A stretch of 35,509 nucleotides of DNA from Eubacteriales bacterium (GTDB lineage: Bacteria; Bacillota; Clostridia; Oscillospirales; CAG-272): contig JAHAZT010000039.1 in NCBI GenBank assembly GCA_018383975.1, positions 1 to 35,509 of the forward strand, in the 5' to 3' direction. Below are positions 1 to 7,292 of this stretch, in pieces. The position numbers were made by a program, and so were the translations under genes. Positions within the stretch are counted from its first letter, which is position 1. Each line of letters starts with the position of its first letter. Below the pieces are notes generated by a model, which worked only from the letters and a program-made list of their open reading frames with translations, searched no databases and was not told the DNA's origin.

Positions 1-28
1 AATATACAGAAATAAGGAGCTGATCACA

Positions 29-919
29 TTGAAAATACTCAGTTTCGGATCGCTTAACTGCGACTATGTTTACAGTACGGATCATTTTGTCGCTCCCGGC
101 GAAACAATAAGCGCGCTCAGGCGCGAAACCTTCTGCGGCGGGAAAGGACTCAATCAGTCGATTTCCCTTGCCAGAGCGGGCGCGAATGTTTTTCATGCGG
201 GTTGTGTCGGCGATGACGGCGATATGCTCACGGACGCTCTGTCTGCGGCAGGCGTTGACATTCATCTTATAAAAAAAGTCGACGCTCCCTCCGGTCACGC
301 TATTATTGAAGTTGACCCGAGCGGGAAAAACCGCATTATAATTTACGGCGGCGCAAACAGATGCATGACGGAAGAATATATCGATTCCGTTCTTTCCGAA
401 TTTTCGGAAGGCGATTTCATCGTTTTGCAGAACGAGATAAACGATATAAACCTCATAATGAAAAAAGCAAAGGCAAAGAAGATGAAGGTCGTTCTCAACC
501 CTTCCCCTATGGATGAGGCGCTGAAAACGGTCGACACTTCCCTTGTCGATTATATGCTCCTGAACGAAACGGAAGGCTTTGATATGACGGGAAAAACCGA
601 TCCGGACGAAATCATATCCGAGCTTGAAAGAAAAGCCCCCGAAATAAGCACAGTGCTTACTCTCGGCGACAAAGGCGCACGTTACAGCGGCAAGGACGGA
701 AAACATTCTTTCGGGATTTTCCACGTTCACGCCGTCGACACGACTGCCGCGGGCGACACATTCACGGGATTTTTCATCTCATCCGTGGCGTCCGGAAAGA
801 CCGCAGAGGAAGCGCTTCGCACAGCGTCTGCCGCTTCCGCAATAGCCGTCACGAGAAAAGGGGCGTCCCCCTCAATACCAACGATGGATGAAGTTACGGA
901 ATTTCTTAAAAACAACTGA
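29..919 (+). CDS. rbsK: Ribokinase, PfkB family carbohydrate kinase
   Basis: A 296-residue PfkB kinase, the normal length for ribokinase, which phosphorylates D-ribose with ATP to ribose-5-phosphate in the cytoplasm. The N-terminal PfkB signature appears as GGKGLNQSISLARAG near residue 37. The C-terminal signature DTTAAGDTFTGFF carries the expected catalytic Asp and anion-hole glycine. The start is TTG, chosen because AAGGAG at 14-19 lies 9 nt upstream and translation at once gives the family N-terminus (KILSFGSLNCDYVY). The upstream context is cut by the window edge. A strong hairpin follows the stop. Ribose released by nucleoside phosphorolysis is a plausible substrate, given the salvage genes nearby, but another PfkB sugar kinase specificity cannot be excluded. 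Confidence 0.85.
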   Translation: MKILSFGSLNCDYVYSTDHFVAPGETISALRRETFCGGKGLNQSISLARAGANVFHAGCVGDDGDMLTDALSAAGVDIHLIKKVDAPSGHAIIEVDPSGKNRIIIYGGANRCMTEEYIDSVLSEFSEGDFIVLQNEINDINLIMKKAKAKKMKVVLNPSPMDEALKTVDTSLVDYMLLNETEGFDMTGKTDPDEIISELERKAPEISTVLTLGDKGARYSGKDGKHSFGIFHVHAVDTTAAGDTFTGFFISSVASGKTAEEALRTASAASAIAVTRKGASPSIPTMDEVTEFLKNN

Positions 920-934
920 AAAATCAAGTAAAAA

Positions 935-965
935 CTGCGTCTCAGATTATGAGACGCAGCTTTTT
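935..965. terminator. Bidirectional intrinsic terminator after rbsK
   Basis: A perfect 10-bp stem (CTGCGTCTCA / TGAGACGCAG, 935-944 and 950-959) with a 5-nt loop is followed by TTTTT on the plus strand. It is preceded by AAAA, which becomes a T run on the minus strand. It ends the rbsK transcript and could also stop a minus-strand transcript through the remnant at 942-1121. Confidence 0.85.
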
Positions 966-1121
966 ATATACAATTTCAATTATTTTTTCTCTTTTGATTT
1001 CTCTGCTCCGCTTCATAATTTCATCTGAAAGACCGCGGCACGTATCCGTAAGACGGTAAATTTCCTCTATTGCGTCGTCCTTCATTTCTTTTTCTATCCA
1101 CTCAAACGACAGATACCGTGC
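942..1121 (-). pseudogene. Possible remnant of a small charged helical protein
   Basis: An open minus-strand frame of 59 codons has coding-like, strongly amphipathic content (for example FEWIEKEMKDDAIEEIYRLT, later KRSREIKREKIIEIV). The first ATG, at 1085, would give 47 residues but has no ribosome binding site. A stop (TAA, 1122-1124) closes the frame upstream, and the frame runs into the terminator stem. The lack of start signals and the run-in to the terminator suggest the 3' part of a lost gene rather than an active one. Family not recognised. It could also be chance. Confidence 0.3.
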
Positions 1122-1158
1122 TTACGTCACACCGCCGGATAACAACGCAAGTCAATAC

Positions 1159-1181
1159 ATTTGGCACAAATTGTGCCAAAT
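1159..1181. promoter_or_regulatory. Perfect 11-bp inverted repeat (operator-like)
   Basis: Arms ATTTGGCACAA and TTGTGCCAAAT flank one central base. The symmetry suits a dimeric DNA-binding protein. It lies between the carD terminator and the minus-strand remnant, so it may be an orphan operator of the lost gene. The GG-N10-GC spacing also resembles a sigma-54 core on either strand, but the TTGC element is imperfect. Confidence 0.45.
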
Positions 1182-1193
1182 TGCCGGAATAAA

Positions 1194-1226
1194 AAAGCTC
1201 TGAAAACATAATGCTTTCAGAGCTTT
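1194..1226 (-). terminator. Intrinsic terminator of the carD-like gene
   Basis: A 12-bp stem (1194-1205 with 1215-1226) and a 9-nt loop lie 18 nt past the carD stop. The A run at 1191-1196 gives a U tract on the minus-strand RNA. Confidence 0.85.
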
Positions 1227-1243
1227 CTATGTATCAAAAATTT

Positions 1244-1783
1244 TCAATCCGCCTTTTCGGACATCTTCTTTTCTCTGCATTTGATCTGCTTTGTAATAAA
1301 AGGAATGACCTCTTCCTGCTCTATTTCAAGTGCGATGGCAAACTCTTCAAAGAGCATTTTTTTCGCGGCACGCATGAAGCGTTCGTCGGTTATGCTCAAT
1401 TTTTTGCCCTGTTTTGAGAGCTCATGCTTTCTGTTGTACGTGGCTTTTGTAAGCGCGACAAGTTCGTGCCTGTCCCCTTCGGAAATCACGGATTCAAATT
1501 TTATTGATCTGGCGCGGTTGTCATCAATCCAATCCATATGCTCCTCGGGAATTATTTCAATAAGCTCATATATTTCCTTCGGAGTGAGAACATTTTTTAT
1601 TTTGGCAAGGAGCCGTTCGTTATCGGCGGGAACAAAAATATCCGTGCTGACAGAATGCTTCGCAAGAGGACGGAGTACATAATATATTCTTTTTCCGGCT
1701 CCGAAGTCCTCCTCACGCATATCAACAACCGTACAGACCCCGCTCGTACCATAGACAACTCTCGTTCCTATATCCGGTATCAT
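1244..1783 (-). CDS. CarD/CdnL-family transcription regulator
   Basis: A 179-residue protein opening with MIPDIGTRVVYGTSGVCTVVDM, the Tudor-like RNA-polymerase-interacting domain (CarD/CdnL/TRCF-RID, residues about 1-65). An alpha-helical C-terminal part follows, as in CarD proteins that bind the RNA polymerase beta subunit and stabilise open promoter complexes. Clostridial CarD-like proteins are about 160-180 residues, matching this start. ATG at 1783 is preferred over the longer reading frame because AGGGGG lies 7-8 nt upstream and the 30 extra residues are not family-like. The gene is monocistronic with its own terminator and a leader of about 115 nt that can form alternative hairpins. It lacks the helicase regions of Mfd, so it is not TRCF. 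Confidence 0.8.
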   Translation of the reverse strand: MIPDIGTRVVYGTSGVCTVVDMREEDFGAGKRIYYVLRPLAKHSVSTDIFVPADNERLLAKIKNVLTPKEIYELIEIIPEEHMDWIDDNRARSIKFESVISEGDRHELVALTKATYNRKHELSKQGKKLSITDERFMRAAKKMLFEEFAIALEIEQEEVIPFITKQIKCREKKMSEKAD

Positions 1784-1829
1784 AAAAAAGCCCCCTTCGC
1801 CGGTTTTGTCGGAATACCCTAAAAAACGA

Positions 1830-1883
1830 CTTGCAAACAAGGCGCAAAACGGTTCCGTGTTTGCAAGCCGCACATCCGGCTTG
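1830..1883 (-). promoter_or_regulatory. carD leader with two mutually exclusive hairpins
   Basis: In the minus-strand leader, hairpin A pairs 1864-1870 with 1877-1883 (CAAGCCG/CGGCTTG, 6-nt loop). Hairpin B pairs 1830-1839 with 1858-1867 (CTTGCAAACA/TGTTTGCAAG). They share bases 1864-1867, so only one can form. A TATAAT -10 element lies upstream at 1901-1906 with a poor -35. The arrangement resembles an attenuator or RNA switch, but no T-run terminator is attached, so the role is unproven. Confidence 0.4.
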
Positions 1884-2001
1884 AATATGTTTGTGTCTTA
1901 ATTATATCATATTTTCCGGAAAAATGTTATAGGCATTTTTAACAAAAACCCCTCGCTTTTTTTAGATATAAACACTATTCGATTATCGTTATGCCGTTTT
2001 T

Positions 2002-3378
2002 CTAAACGATATTATGTATCCAAACGCCCTTTTTGAGAAGAATTGCACCGACGACACATTTTATAAGCTGAAGCGCCTGACAGCATGCGTAAAGCCATAC
2101 AATCGGCACGGCGGTGAATCTGCTGAGCACATATGTCACAGGCACCGATACAAGCCAGATAAATATGCTGTCAAAAAGGAATGTGACAAATGTTTTTCCG
2201 CCTGCGCGAAGCGTGAAATACGAGGCGTGCACGAACGCGTCAAACGGCATAAATATTGCTCCGACGCATATGAATTTCGTTGCAAGAAGCCTTATGTCAT
2301 CGCTTGTATTATAGAGCAACGGGAAGAATTTTGAAACGCCGGCATAAAGCCCCGCAATAATTATTGCGGAAAATACGGAAAACGCCACGAGTTTTTTATC
2401 ATCGCTTTTTGCACCTTCAACATCGCCCGCACCGAGCTTATGACCGATAATTATACCGACAGTCGACCCAAGCGCCATAAACGCAACGCTCATAACGTTC
2501 CAGAGAGTTGTCGTTATGTTCATGGAGGCGATTACGCTCTGCCCGCGCATTGAATAGCACTGATTAAGCATTGCCATTCCGCCGGACCAGAGTCCTTCGT
2601 TCATGAACAGCGGCATGCCGCGGACAAGTATCTGACGGGAAAGTCCGACGGGCACGCGGAACGTTTTATAAAGTCCGGCGACAAAGGCATATCTCTTTTT
2701 TCTCGCGTGTGTTGCAATCACAACTATTCCGAGCTCCGCAAAACGGGAAATCGCAGTTGCGATAGCCGCACCCTCAACGCCCATTTTCGGTGCGCCGAAG
2801 TTACCGTAGATAAGAACATAATTGAAAAACAGATTGACAAATACCGCAACTATTCCCGCAGTCATGGGAAGAACTGTCTCTCCGGTTTCGCGAAGTGTGC
2901 TTGCGTATGCCTGCGCAATGGCATAAGGAATGAAAGTTATTATCAATATGTTTATATACGAACGACCGAAAGCGAGAGAGGCTGCCGCGTCCTCTGCGGA
3001 GCCTTCGCCTTTGAGATAAAGTGTTACCAGGTTTCCGCCGAAGAAATAAAGGATAAGTCCTCCGGCAACCGCGAGAACCGCACATGACATCAATTTGAAG
3101 CGGAGCGTATTTCTTACGCCCTCGACATCGTTTTTCCCATGAAACTGTGCTCCGAAAATGCCGGCGCCGGAAAGCGCGCCGAAAATGCAGAGGTTAAACA
3201 CGAAAATGAGCTGATTTGCAATCGCAACGCCCGTCATTTCAAGCGTTCCTACTCTGCCTATCATTATATTGTCCAAAAGACTGACAAAGTTTGTTATACC
3301 GTTCTGGAGCATTATGGGGATGGCTATTGCCAGAACGGCTTTATAGAATTTTTTATCACCTATGTACTGTTTTATCAT
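2002..3378 (-). CDS. MATE family efflux transporter
   Basis: A 458-residue membrane protein of about 12 hydrophobic segments, the usual MATE size and layout. The N-terminal half shows the typical ...AIPIMLQNGITNFVSLLDNIMIGRVG region, and the half-repeat starts near SRQILVRGMPLFMNEGLWSG. MATE proteins export cationic drugs, metabolites or lipid-linked substrates using Na+ or H+ gradients; the substrate here is unknown. Its ATG overlaps the stop of the upstream DUF4886 gene as ATGA, and GGAGAG lies almost against the start codon, so translation is probably coupled. No clear terminator was seen after the stop. Confidence 0.9.
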   Translation of the reverse strand: MIKQYIGDKKFYKAVLAIAIPIMLQNGITNFVSLLDNIMIGRVGTLEMTGVAIANQLIFVFNLCIFGALSGAGIFGAQFHGKNDVEGVRNTLRFKLMSCAVLAVAGGLILYFFGGNLVTLYLKGEGSAEDAAASLAFGRSYINILIITFIPYAIAQAYASTLRETGETVLPMTAGIVAVFVNLFFNYVLIYGNFGAPKMGVEGAAIATAISRFAELGIVVIATHARKKRYAFVAGLYKTFRVPVGLSRQILVRGMPLFMNEGLWSGGMAMLNQCYSMRGQSVIASMNITTTLWNVMSVAFMALGSTVGIIIGHKLGAGDVEGAKSDDKKLVAFSVFSAIIIAGLYAGVSKFFPLLYNTSDDIRLLATKFICVGAIFMPFDAFVHASYFTLRAGGKTFVTFLFDSIFIWLVSVPVTYVLSRFTAVPIVWLYACCQALQLIKCVVGAILLKKGVWIHNIV

Positions 3379-4148
3379 CTCTCCGTAACGCCAAACGGCT
3401 TATCAAGCGCGTTCTTTACGCATGTTTTTATTTCCGTAAGGTCTTTTCTTCTTATAAGACCGGAAAGGTCGCAGCGGAGCTTTGAAACGTCCCTTCCCGT
3501 AATGGCAAAATACAGCGTGACAGCCGCCGCATACCTGCCGACCGGAATCGAAAGATGGAAACCGTCACGCGTGAGCGTATCGCCCATGTATCCGGAGCGG
3601 AGGTTCTGTATTGTCGTTCCCGAAGGAATAACGCCGGCGAAATCTTTTATCGCAAGCACCTGATTTTGAACGCACGAGCATATTGCGTTATACATTTTTG
3701 TCTGGTTACGATCATAGCGGACAAAATGCCCGTGACTGCTGTCGCCCTGATACGCCCATGTCATATGCCACATGAGCTTTGTCTTTTCGGGTTTTATCTT
3801 ATTTACACAGTCAACGAGAAGTCCGAGATTTGAAAAAGACTCCGGCATGCCGCTTGAGCCGCTGCCCTGTTGCATTGTGATGACGTCCCAATCTTCTTCC
3901 TTCACGGCTTTTTCTATAGTTGCAAACATTGTCGACTTCCATTGTCCGTCCGTGTTTTTGAAATATTGATAAACCGGCGCTCCGTAAAGCGCGTTCGCGC
4001 TGTGTATGTCAACCGTACATCCCGGAATGAAAAGATTTCCGAGAACGATATTCTTTTCGCCCATGCTGTCCGCAACTCTGTAAAGATATTCATAGGCATC
4101 ACAGCTGAAGCTGTTCCCTATTGCAAGGATTTTGAATGATTTCTTCAT
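3375..4148 (-). CDS. DUF4886 / SGNH-hydrolase-like protein
   Basis: A 257-residue protein. Residues 7-17 (ILAIGNSFSCD) match the block I serine motif of SGNH-fold esterases (Ser13), and DGFHLS near residues 195-200 supplies the Asp195 and His198 pair of block V. This is the pattern of DUF4886 proteins. No signal peptide is seen, so it should be cytoplasmic. The substrate is unknown; the family is expected to act on acyl or acetyl esters. ATG at 4148 is chosen because a consensus promoter lies at 4183-4211, which rules out the upstream ATG at 4184, and AAAGGA precedes it. It is translationally coupled to the MATE transporter. Confidence 0.75.
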   Translation of the reverse strand: MKKSFKILAIGNSFSCDAYEYLYRVADSMGEKNIVLGNLFIPGCTVDIHSANALYGAPVYQYFKNTDGQWKSTMFATIEKAVKEEDWDVITMQQGSGSSGMPESFSNLGLLVDCVNKIKPEKTKLMWHMTWAYQGDSSHGHFVRYDRNQTKMYNAICSCVQNQVLAIKDFAGVIPSGTTIQNLRSGYMGDTLTRDGFHLSIPVGRYAAAVTLYFAITGRDVSKLRCDLSGLIRRKDLTEIKTCVKNALDKPFGVTER

Positions 4149-4182
4149 AAAATTACACGTCCTTTCGCACAGATACCGCAAC

Positions 4183-4211
4183 ATTATATTTCAAAACGGG
4201 CAAAAAGTCAA
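4183..4211 (-). promoter_or_regulatory. Sigma-A promoter of the DUF4886-MATE operon
   Basis: TTGACT (4206-4211) and TATAAT (4183-4188) on the minus strand are separated by exactly 17 bp. Transcription should start near 4176, leaving a leader of about 28 nt before the ATG at 4148. Confidence 0.85.
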
Positions 4212-4302
4212 TACCTCCGGTAAATTAAAAATGTTATACGAATATATCACCCGAAGACTATTACGGCGCAAAACAAACCGATTTAAATAAAGTAAACCGA
4301 AA

Positions 4303-4328
4303 GAAAAGACGGTGTGTGCCGTCTTTTC
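4303..4328 (-). terminator. Terminator of mtnN
   Basis: A perfect 10-bp stem (GAAAAGACGG / CCGTCTTTTC) with a 6-nt loop lies just past the mtnN stop at 4335. A T-rich stretch follows on the minus strand. It ends mtnN before the DUF4886 promoter. Confidence 0.75.
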
Positions 4329-4334
4329 CTTATA

Positions 4335-5123
4335 TTATATACGACGGATAAACTCCGTTACCGCAGCCGCAGAGCGTCTCGCGGCGGCGTCTATGAATTT
4401 CAGATATTCTTCTTCTCCGCCTCCGGCGTCGGAAACGGTGCGCACGATACAGAACGGAACGTTTGCCATGCGGCAAATTTGTCCTATTGCTCCGCCTTCC
4501 ATTTCGCAAACGATACCGCCGCTTATGCGGCGCACGTTTTCTCTCATTTCTTCTGTTGCGACGAACGTATCTCCCGTTGCTACCGTTCCCCTTACGGTTT
4601 TGCTGCCGGTTTTTTCGGTACATTCGGCAAGAAGCGCAGACAGCTTTTCATCGCATTTCATATGGACTTCCTTCAGGGCGTCGATAAATCCTTTGCACTC
4701 GCCGCCGCAATAGGTTGTATCATAATCATATTCGACAACGTCCGTGGCAATTACGGTATCGAGCAGGCTTATTTCCGGCACAAGCGACCCGCCGATGCCC
4801 GTATTTATGACAAATTCGGGGTTATAGCAAAGGAGCATTGTCTGCGCACAGGCGGCAGACGCCACCTTTCCTACACCCGAAACGGCAACGCAAACGGGCT
4901 TTCCGCAAAGAAGTCCGCTTATGTATTCTCTTCCGAGAAGCGTCTGCGGGTGTTTTTCCGTCATATTGTTTATAAGCGTCCGCGCCTCTTTTGTGAGCGC
5001 GCAGATTATCGCCGCTCTGACATTGCCTTTCATCCCAGAAATCGTTTTTTCGCTTTGTTTTTTTAAGTCGACGCTGTCGACCGAGGAGCTTGCGATTTTC
5101 GTCGCATTCCCTTTATTATCCAT
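4335..5123 (-). CDS. mtnN: 5'-methylthioadenosine/S-adenosylhomocysteine nucleosidase
   Basis: A 262-residue PNP/UDP-family hydrolase that cleaves MTA and SAH to adenine plus the thioribose product. Visible motifs are SGVGKVASA (81-90), NTGIGGSL (107-114), GDTFV (184-188), CEMEGGAIG (206-214) and RTVSDAGG (228-235). Glu46, Glu209 and Asp232 fit the base-binding and catalytic acids of MTAN. ATG at 5123 has GGAGG 10-11 nt upstream. About 30 extra hydrophilic residues precede the usual N-terminus (MKGNVRAAIICALTKEA); an internal start at 5033 is possible but has a poor ribosome binding site. It is divergent from xpt and has its own promoter and terminator. Confidence 0.87.
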   Translation of the reverse strand: MDNKGNATKIASSSVDSVDLKKQSEKTISGMKGNVRAAIICALTKEARTLINNMTEKHPQTLLGREYISGLLCGKPVCVAVSGVGKVASAACAQTMLLCYNPEFVINTGIGGSLVPEISLLDTVIATDVVEYDYDTTYCGGECKGFIDALKEVHMKCDEKLSALLAECTEKTGSKTVRGTVATGDTFVATEEMRENVRRISGGIVCEMEGGAIGQICRMANVPFCIVRTVSDAGGGEEEYLKFIDAAARRSAAAVTEFIRRI

Positions 5124-5169
5124 ATTATTCGAGCCTCCGAAGTGCTTTCTCTGTATTTTCGCGTTTTTT

Positions 5170-5198
5170 ATTGTATCATATATGAACATTTTTTACAA
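5170..5198 (-). promoter_or_regulatory. Promoter of mtnN
   Basis: TTGTAA (5193-5198) and TACAAT (5170-5175) on the minus strand are spaced by 17 bp. They lie about 47 bp upstream of the chosen ATG at 5123, which supports that start. Confidence 0.7.
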
Positions 5199-5265
5199 GC
5201 GATTTTGCAAAAAAGGCGTGGGGCTTCGTCAATATGCCAAACTTTGCGTTTTTCGATGAAAAGTC

Positions 5266-5294
5266 TTGATTTTTGCCACAATATATTGTATGAT
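5266..5294 (+). promoter_or_regulatory. Promoter of the xpt/nucleoside operon with palindrome
   Basis: TTGATT (5266-5271) and TATGAT (5289-5294) are spaced by 17 bp. A perfect 12-bp palindrome ACAATATATTGT (5278-5289) fills the spacer and touches the -10, an operator-like position. The leader to the xpt ATG is only about 48 nt, too short for a purine riboswitch, and no such fold is visible. Confidence 0.65.
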
Positions 5295-5348
5295 TAGTAT
5301 AGTTTTCGTGCTTCACTTTTGTGAAATATGCAAAAAGGAGTGACCCGT

Positions 5349-5924
5349 ATGCAGCTTTTGGAAAACAGAATTATCAGGGATGGGCAGATCCTTGACGGAG
5401 ATATCCTCAAGGTGGACTCATTCCTCAATCATAATATAGATATTCCCTTCGTAAACAAACTCGCGGAAGAACTGCACCGTCTTTACTCGGACTGCGGCAT
5501 AACCAAAATACTCACAATAGAGGCGTCGGGGATAGCAATAGCAGCTCTCACGGCACTCTCTTTCGGGGTGCCTATGCTTTTTGCGAAAAAATCAAAATCG
5601 TCCAATATCACGGGCGACGTTTTTTGTTCCGTGGCTCATTCATATACTCACGGCTGTGACAACAGCATAATCGTTTCGAAAAAATTTCTCGGAAAAGAAG
5701 ATAAAGTCCTTATAGTGGATGACTTTCTTGCCAACGGCAGTGCGCTTTCCGCCCTTTGGGACATAGCGCATCAGGCGGGGGCAGAGGTTGTCGGCGCGGG
5801 AATTATAATAGAAAAGGAATATCAGGGCGGAGGAAATCTTCTCAGAGAAAAGGGGCTCAGAGTTGAGTCGCTTGCGAAGATAAAATCAATGAACTGCCGT
5901 GACGGCATTGAATTCTGCCGTTGA
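5349..5924 (+). CDS. xpt: Xanthine phosphoribosyltransferase
   Basis: A 191-residue type I phosphoribosyltransferase, close in length to Bacillus Xpt. It salvages xanthine with PRPP to XMP. The PRPP-binding loop is VLIVDDFLANGSA near residues 126-138, and the N-terminal part (ENRIIRDGQILDGDILKVDSFLNHNID) is typical of Xpt rather than Apt. ATG at 5349 is chosen because AAAAGGAG lies 8 nt upstream; the ATG at 5328 overlaps that ribosome binding site. It is the first gene of an operon with a nucleoside ABC importer, linking base salvage with uptake. Confidence 0.9.
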   Translation: MQLLENRIIRDGQILDGDILKVDSFLNHNIDIPFVNKLAEELHRLYSDCGITKILTIEASGIAIAALTALSFGVPMLFAKKSKSSNITGDVFCSVAHSYTHGCDNSIIVSKKFLGKEDKVLIVDDFLANGSALSALWDIAHQAGAEVVGAGIIIEKEYQGGGNLLREKGLRVESLAKIKSMNCRDGIEFCR

Positions 5925-5930
5925 CCGGGA

Positions 5931-5956
5931 TTTAACGTAGCCTCTGCTACATTAAA
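5931..5956 (+). promoter_or_regulatory. Hairpin between xpt and the binding-protein gene
   Basis: TTTAACGTAGC pairs with GCTACATTAAA across a 4-nt loop with one C-A mismatch. It is followed by an A-rich, not T-rich, stretch, so it is not a terminator. An RNA processing or stabilising element at the 5' end of the abundant lipoprotein mRNA is a reasonable guess. Confidence 0.4.
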
Positions 5957-5991
5957 TAAAAAACAAAAACAAAAATCAAAGGAGAAACAAA

Positions 5992-7212
5992 ATGTTGAAA
6001 AAAGTTCTTTCCACGGTGCTTGCAGTTGCCATGCTCGCAGCTGTATGTTTGATTTTCGCTTCCTGCGGAAACAAGACGAGTGATTTCAAAATAGGTATTA
6101 TCTGTCTCCACGACGAGACATCTACCTATGACCTCAACTTCCTGAATGCCATTGAAGGTGCACAGAAGGCTCTCGGTCTTACCGACGACCAGGTTGTAAT
6201 CATCAAGAATGTTCCCGAAAGCAGCGCATGCTTCGACGCCGCAAAAGACCTTGTTGACCAGGGCTGCAAGGTAATATTCGCAGACTCCTTCGGTCACGAG
6301 TCATTTATGATTCAGGCTGCAAAGGCATATCCCGAGGTTATGTTCTGCCACGCAACAGGTACAAAGGCACACACAGAAAAACTTCCCAACTATTTCAACG
6401 CTTTCGCCTCCATATATGAAGGCAGATATCTCGCAGGCGTTGCCGCAGGTCTCAAGCTCAACGAGCTTAAAGAAGCCGGTAAACTCAAAGGCGACGTTCC
6501 GAAGATGGGTTATGTCGGCGCGTTCCCCTATGCAGAGGTTATCTCCGGTTATACAGCATTCTATCTCGGCGCAAAGTCCGTTTGCCCCAATGTTGTTATG
6601 GACGTTACATTCACAGGTCAGTGGTATGACGTTACAGCCGAGCAGCAGGCGGCAGAAAAGCTCATAAACGTTCAGAAGTGCGACCTTATCAGCCAGCACG
6701 CAGACTCTATGGGCGCTCCCGGAGCTTGCGAGTCCGCAGGCGTTCCCAACGTTTCCTACAACGGCTCAACAGAGACAGCTTGCCCTAACACATACATCGT
6801 TTCCTCCAGAATTGACTGGCAGCCCTATTTCGAGCTTATCATCAGAGCTGTTAAGGATAACAACGGCAAAATCCCCGTTGACTACACAGGCACACTTGCA
6901 ACAGGCTCCGTTGCTCTCACATCGGCAGGCAAGAAGGCTCCCGCAGCAGGAACACAGGCTAAACTCGACGAAATCAAGGCTAAACTTGAAAGCGGCGAAA
7001 TCAAAGTGTTTGATACAAACACATTCACGGTTAAGGGCGAAAAGGTCACAACTTATCTTGCAGACGTTGACGACCTCGGCGACTACGTAGGCGAAACGGA
7101 ATCGGTTAAGGACGGATATTTCCACGAGTCCGAATATCGTTCCGCTCCTTATTTCAACCTTGAAATCGACGGAATCACACTTCTCGACAGAGGACCCAAG
7201 ACAGAAGGCTGA
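5992..7212 (+). CDS. BMP-family nucleoside-binding lipoprotein
   Basis: A 406-residue substrate-binding lipoprotein of the BMP/PnrA/NupN family, which captures purine nucleosides outside the membrane. A signal peptide (1-24) ends in the lipobox FASC with Cys25 as lipidation site. The mature part begins FKIGIICLHDETSTYDLNF and keeps the periplasmic-binding fold, including the IFADSFGHESFM and DLISQHADSMGA segments. AAAGGAG lies 7 nt before the ATG. Codon use looks more biased than in neighbours, as for a highly expressed gene. A strong terminator follows, so the binding protein is probably made in excess over the transporter core. Guanosine/inosine-type substrates are inferred from xpt and the family. 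Confidence 0.87.
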   Translation: MLKKVLSTVLAVAMLAAVCLIFASCGNKTSDFKIGIICLHDETSTYDLNFLNAIEGAQKALGLTDDQVVIIKNVPESSACFDAAKDLVDQGCKVIFADSFGHESFMIQAAKAYPEVMFCHATGTKAHTEKLPNYFNAFASIYEGRYLAGVAAGLKLNELKEAGKLKGDVPKMGYVGAFPYAEVISGYTAFYLGAKSVCPNVVMDVTFTGQWYDVTAEQQAAEKLINVQKCDLISQHADSMGAPGACESAGVPNVSYNGSTETACPNTYIVSSRIDWQPYFELIIRAVKDNNGKIPVDYTGTLATGSVALTSAGKKAPAAGTQAKLDEIKAKLESGEIKVFDTNTFTVKGEKVTTYLADVDDLGDYVGETESVKDGYFHESEYRSAPYFNLEIDGITLLDRGPKTEG

Positions 7213-7233
7213 CTTTTTTCAGAAAACATTTGT

Positions 7234-7274
7234 GTATAAAGGCGGAGAACCCCTCCGCCTTATACTTCTTTTTT
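7234..7274 (+). terminator. Intra-operon terminator after the binding protein
   Basis: GTATAAAGGCGGAG (7234-7247) pairs with CTCCGCCTTATAC (7253-7265) with one bulged A and a 5-nt loop. TTCTTTTTT follows. It lies between the binding-protein gene and the ATPase gene of the same transporter, so it should lower distal expression through partial read-through. Confidence 0.8.
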
Positions 7275-7292
7275 CGGCACGCAAAAACGATT

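Larger units (their letters stand above)
920..1243. other. 324-bp gap between convergent genes
   Basis: This stretch between the rbsK and carD stop codons holds two intrinsic terminators, a minus-strand open stretch that reads like a gene remnant, and a 23-bp palindrome at 1159-1181. I see no complete gene and no RNA gene in it. Confidence 0.6.

Noticed and set aside
1159..1181. Sigma-54 promoter
   Set aside because: GG-N10-GC spacing is present, but this follows from the palindrome itself; the -12 element is imperfect and no intact gene lies downstream on either strand.
4314..5066. 250-codon plus-strand frame opposite mtnN
   Set aside because: It is antisense to a clear enzyme gene, rich in Arg, Tyr and Cys as shadow frames are, and has no ribosome binding site.
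5124..5348. Purine riboswitch upstream of xpt
   Set aside because: The promoter lies at 5266-5294, leaving under 50 nt of leader, and no three-way-junction pattern or terminator is visible.
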